NCBI GenBank assembly: GCA_937959095.1
Contig: CALGLY010000467.1
Span: forward strand, 1 to 6,283
Origin: an uncultured Saprospiraceae bacterium
Lineage (GTDB): Bacteria; Bacteroidota; Bacteroidia; Chitinophagales; Saprospiraceae
Direction: 5' to 3'
Length of the DNA stretch: 6,283 nucleotides
This document shows, piece after piece, positions 5,542-6,283 of this stretch. How positions within the stretch are numbered: the first letter of the stretch is position 1; each line of letters starts with the position of its first letter. Position numbers and translations under genes: made by a program. The notes under the pieces are model-generated. The model was given only the letters and a program-made list of their open reading frames with translations, had not been told where the DNA came from and ran no database searches.

Positions 5542-6105
5542 TTAAATCGGACGCAACAAAATAGATGCCGATTGCGGTACTGCAACTTCAGGTACTCGAT
5601 GATAAGAAGACTTTGCTTTAGCTGCATCAAAGGCAGAAGTTACTGCTTCATCCAATTCCACTAATCTGCGAGAACCAATGAAGTACTCCGTGCCATCTTT
5701 TTTAACAAGATGTAAGCCATTTCTACCCGAAAGACTAAAAATTTTCTGCCGACCAAACGAAATATTTCCACCATGCCACTGTGCTGCAGCAGAAGTTTTC
5801 ACGACCGAACAAGTCTCCACTTCGTTCCAAGCTATTTTTTGAGCATTATTATGCCAAGGAGTCATTTTAAATTTGATGCCATCCTCTAATATGGCTACTT
5901 TCATCTTCAAACTATAGAGCATCCAAATACTCCCAACACCTAAGCATAGGAGGAGCAAACAGAGAATTCCTTCGGTATTTGATCCATTGTGTACACTTAC
6001 TTCGCGGACTAATTTTCCTAGAGTCAAAAGCATGAAAAATAGAATAAATAGGACAATATCTATACTTCCAAATTGCTGTTCTTCTTTAAATATCTTCTTT
6101 GCCAT
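5542..6105 (-). CDS. Two-helix membrane protein with PH-like C-terminal domain, function unknown
   Basis: This 187-residue protein has a short charged N-terminus (MAKKIFKEEQQFGS) and two hydrophobic segments at about residues 15-32 (IDIVLFILFFMLLTLG) and 46-65 (GILCLLLLCLGVGSIWMLYS). The soluble part, about 67-165, looks rich in beta strands: VAILEDGIKFKM, IAWNEVETCSV, KIFSLSGRNGLHLVKKDGTE, YFIGSRRLVELDEAV. The order of a GI-K strand, an IxWxEV strand, a GxxGLxLxxKDG hairpin, then an F/YxIGSR strand and a final helix resembles bacterial PH-like (bPH) domains fused to paired helices. With the K-rich N-terminus the bPH-like part should face the cytoplasm. No catalytic residues are seen. The C-terminal 20 residues (about 167-187) look flexible. 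It is convergent with the T9SS cargo gene and is probably monocistronic. The assignment is by pattern only, with no specific family name claimed. Confidence 0.75.
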   Translation of the reverse strand: MAKKIFKEEQQFGSIDIVLFILFFMLLTLGKLVREVSVHNGSNTEGILCLLLLCLGVGSIWMLYSLKMKVAILEDGIKFKMTPWHNNAQKIAWNEVETCSVVKTSAAAQWHGGNISFGRQKIFSLSGRNGLHLVKKDGTEYFIGSRRLVELDEAVTSAFDAAKAKSSYHRVPEVAVPQSASILLRPI

Positions 6106-6168
6106 AATACTTCGTAGTAGGAAAAAAAGAAATTCAAAATGCCTTAGTAATGAAAAACTAATTAACTA

Positions 6169-6282
6169 AACAGTTATGCTTGTCTTTTTGTCTTGTAATT
6201 TCGTTAAAAATACTCGTCGTAGCTAAGGCTATGCCTGTGTTTTTTGCCTCATTACAAAACAAAAATCCTACACTTAACTGTT
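6169..6282. repeat. Long imperfect palindrome D at the right edge, about 114 bp
   Basis: AACAGTTA (6169-6176) pairs with TAACTGTT (6275-6282), and TTTTTGTCTTGTAAT (6185-6199) pairs with ATTACAAAACAAAAA (6251-6265) at 14 of 15 positions. Looser pairing continues to an apex with a TAGC-TAAG-GCTA mini-stem (6220-6231). It lies 63 bp upstream of the start of the gene at 5542-6105. The window ends at 6283, so the outer boundary and any gene beyond it are not visible. No coding frame is supported in 6106-6283. Confidence 0.75.
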
Positions 6283-6283
6283 C

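Noticed and set aside
5987..6169. A 60-residue plus-strand frame antisense to the PH-like membrane gene
   Set aside because: It covers the antisense of the first transmembrane segment and has no motif; the minus-strand gene is better supported.
1..6283. CRISPR array, tRNA or rRNA genes
   Set aside because: No evenly spaced direct repeats and no cloverleaf or rRNA-like sequence were seen on either strand by eye.

Overview
The window looks like a chromosomal segment from a member of the Bacteroidota, probably a Saprospira-like (Saprospiria) or related marine or gliding lineage. Three things point there: a secreted protein ending in a type A type-IX-secretion sorting domain, a periplasmic two-component-regulator propeller protein, and perfect TAnnTTTG (-7) promoter boxes with no Shine-Dalgarno sequences. 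Base composition is AT-rich in the gaps and moderate in the genes. The class-level placement is an inference.

Layout from left to right. Positions 1-253 (minus) hold the first 84 codons of an exported Reg_prop propeller sensor that runs off the left edge. Positions 254-491 are non-coding and hold a perfect 21-bp-stem hairpin (341-399). Positions 492-1004 (minus) hold two abutting small membrane-protein genes: a DUF5989/SxtK-like 49-residue protein, then an SxtJ-family protein. Diverging from them across only 44 bp is a 616-residue NodU/CmcH/TobZ/SxtI-type O-carbamoyltransferase (1049-2899, plus). Next come a 165-bp imperfect palindrome that begins at the carbamoyltransferase stop codon (2897-3061), a LacI-family regulator (3096-4175), a possible 31-residue single-helix peptide (4251-4346), a 24-bp palindrome (4347-4370), a Cys-rich T9SS cargo protein (4391-5290), a second long palindrome (5294-5454), a convergent two-helix membrane protein with a PH-like cytosolic domain (5542-6105, minus), and a third long palindrome at the right edge (6169-6282).

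The functional centre is the carbamoyltransferase with SxtJ and SxtK-like partners. These three families recur together in bacterial genomes, including the cyanobacterial saxitoxin clusters from which the names come, but the roles of the two membrane proteins are unknown. No biosynthetic genes for a natural product are seen here, so the carbamoyl acceptor cannot be named. The LacI-type regulator and the T9SS protein are nearby but nothing in the sequence ties them to the carbamoylation module.

The least explained feature is the set of long hairpins. Four occupy intergenic gaps, two of them share related arm sequences although 4.9 kb apart, and two begin at or within a few bases of a stop codon. 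They look like a dispersed family of gene-end palindromes that may serve as terminators or RNA-stabilising structures.
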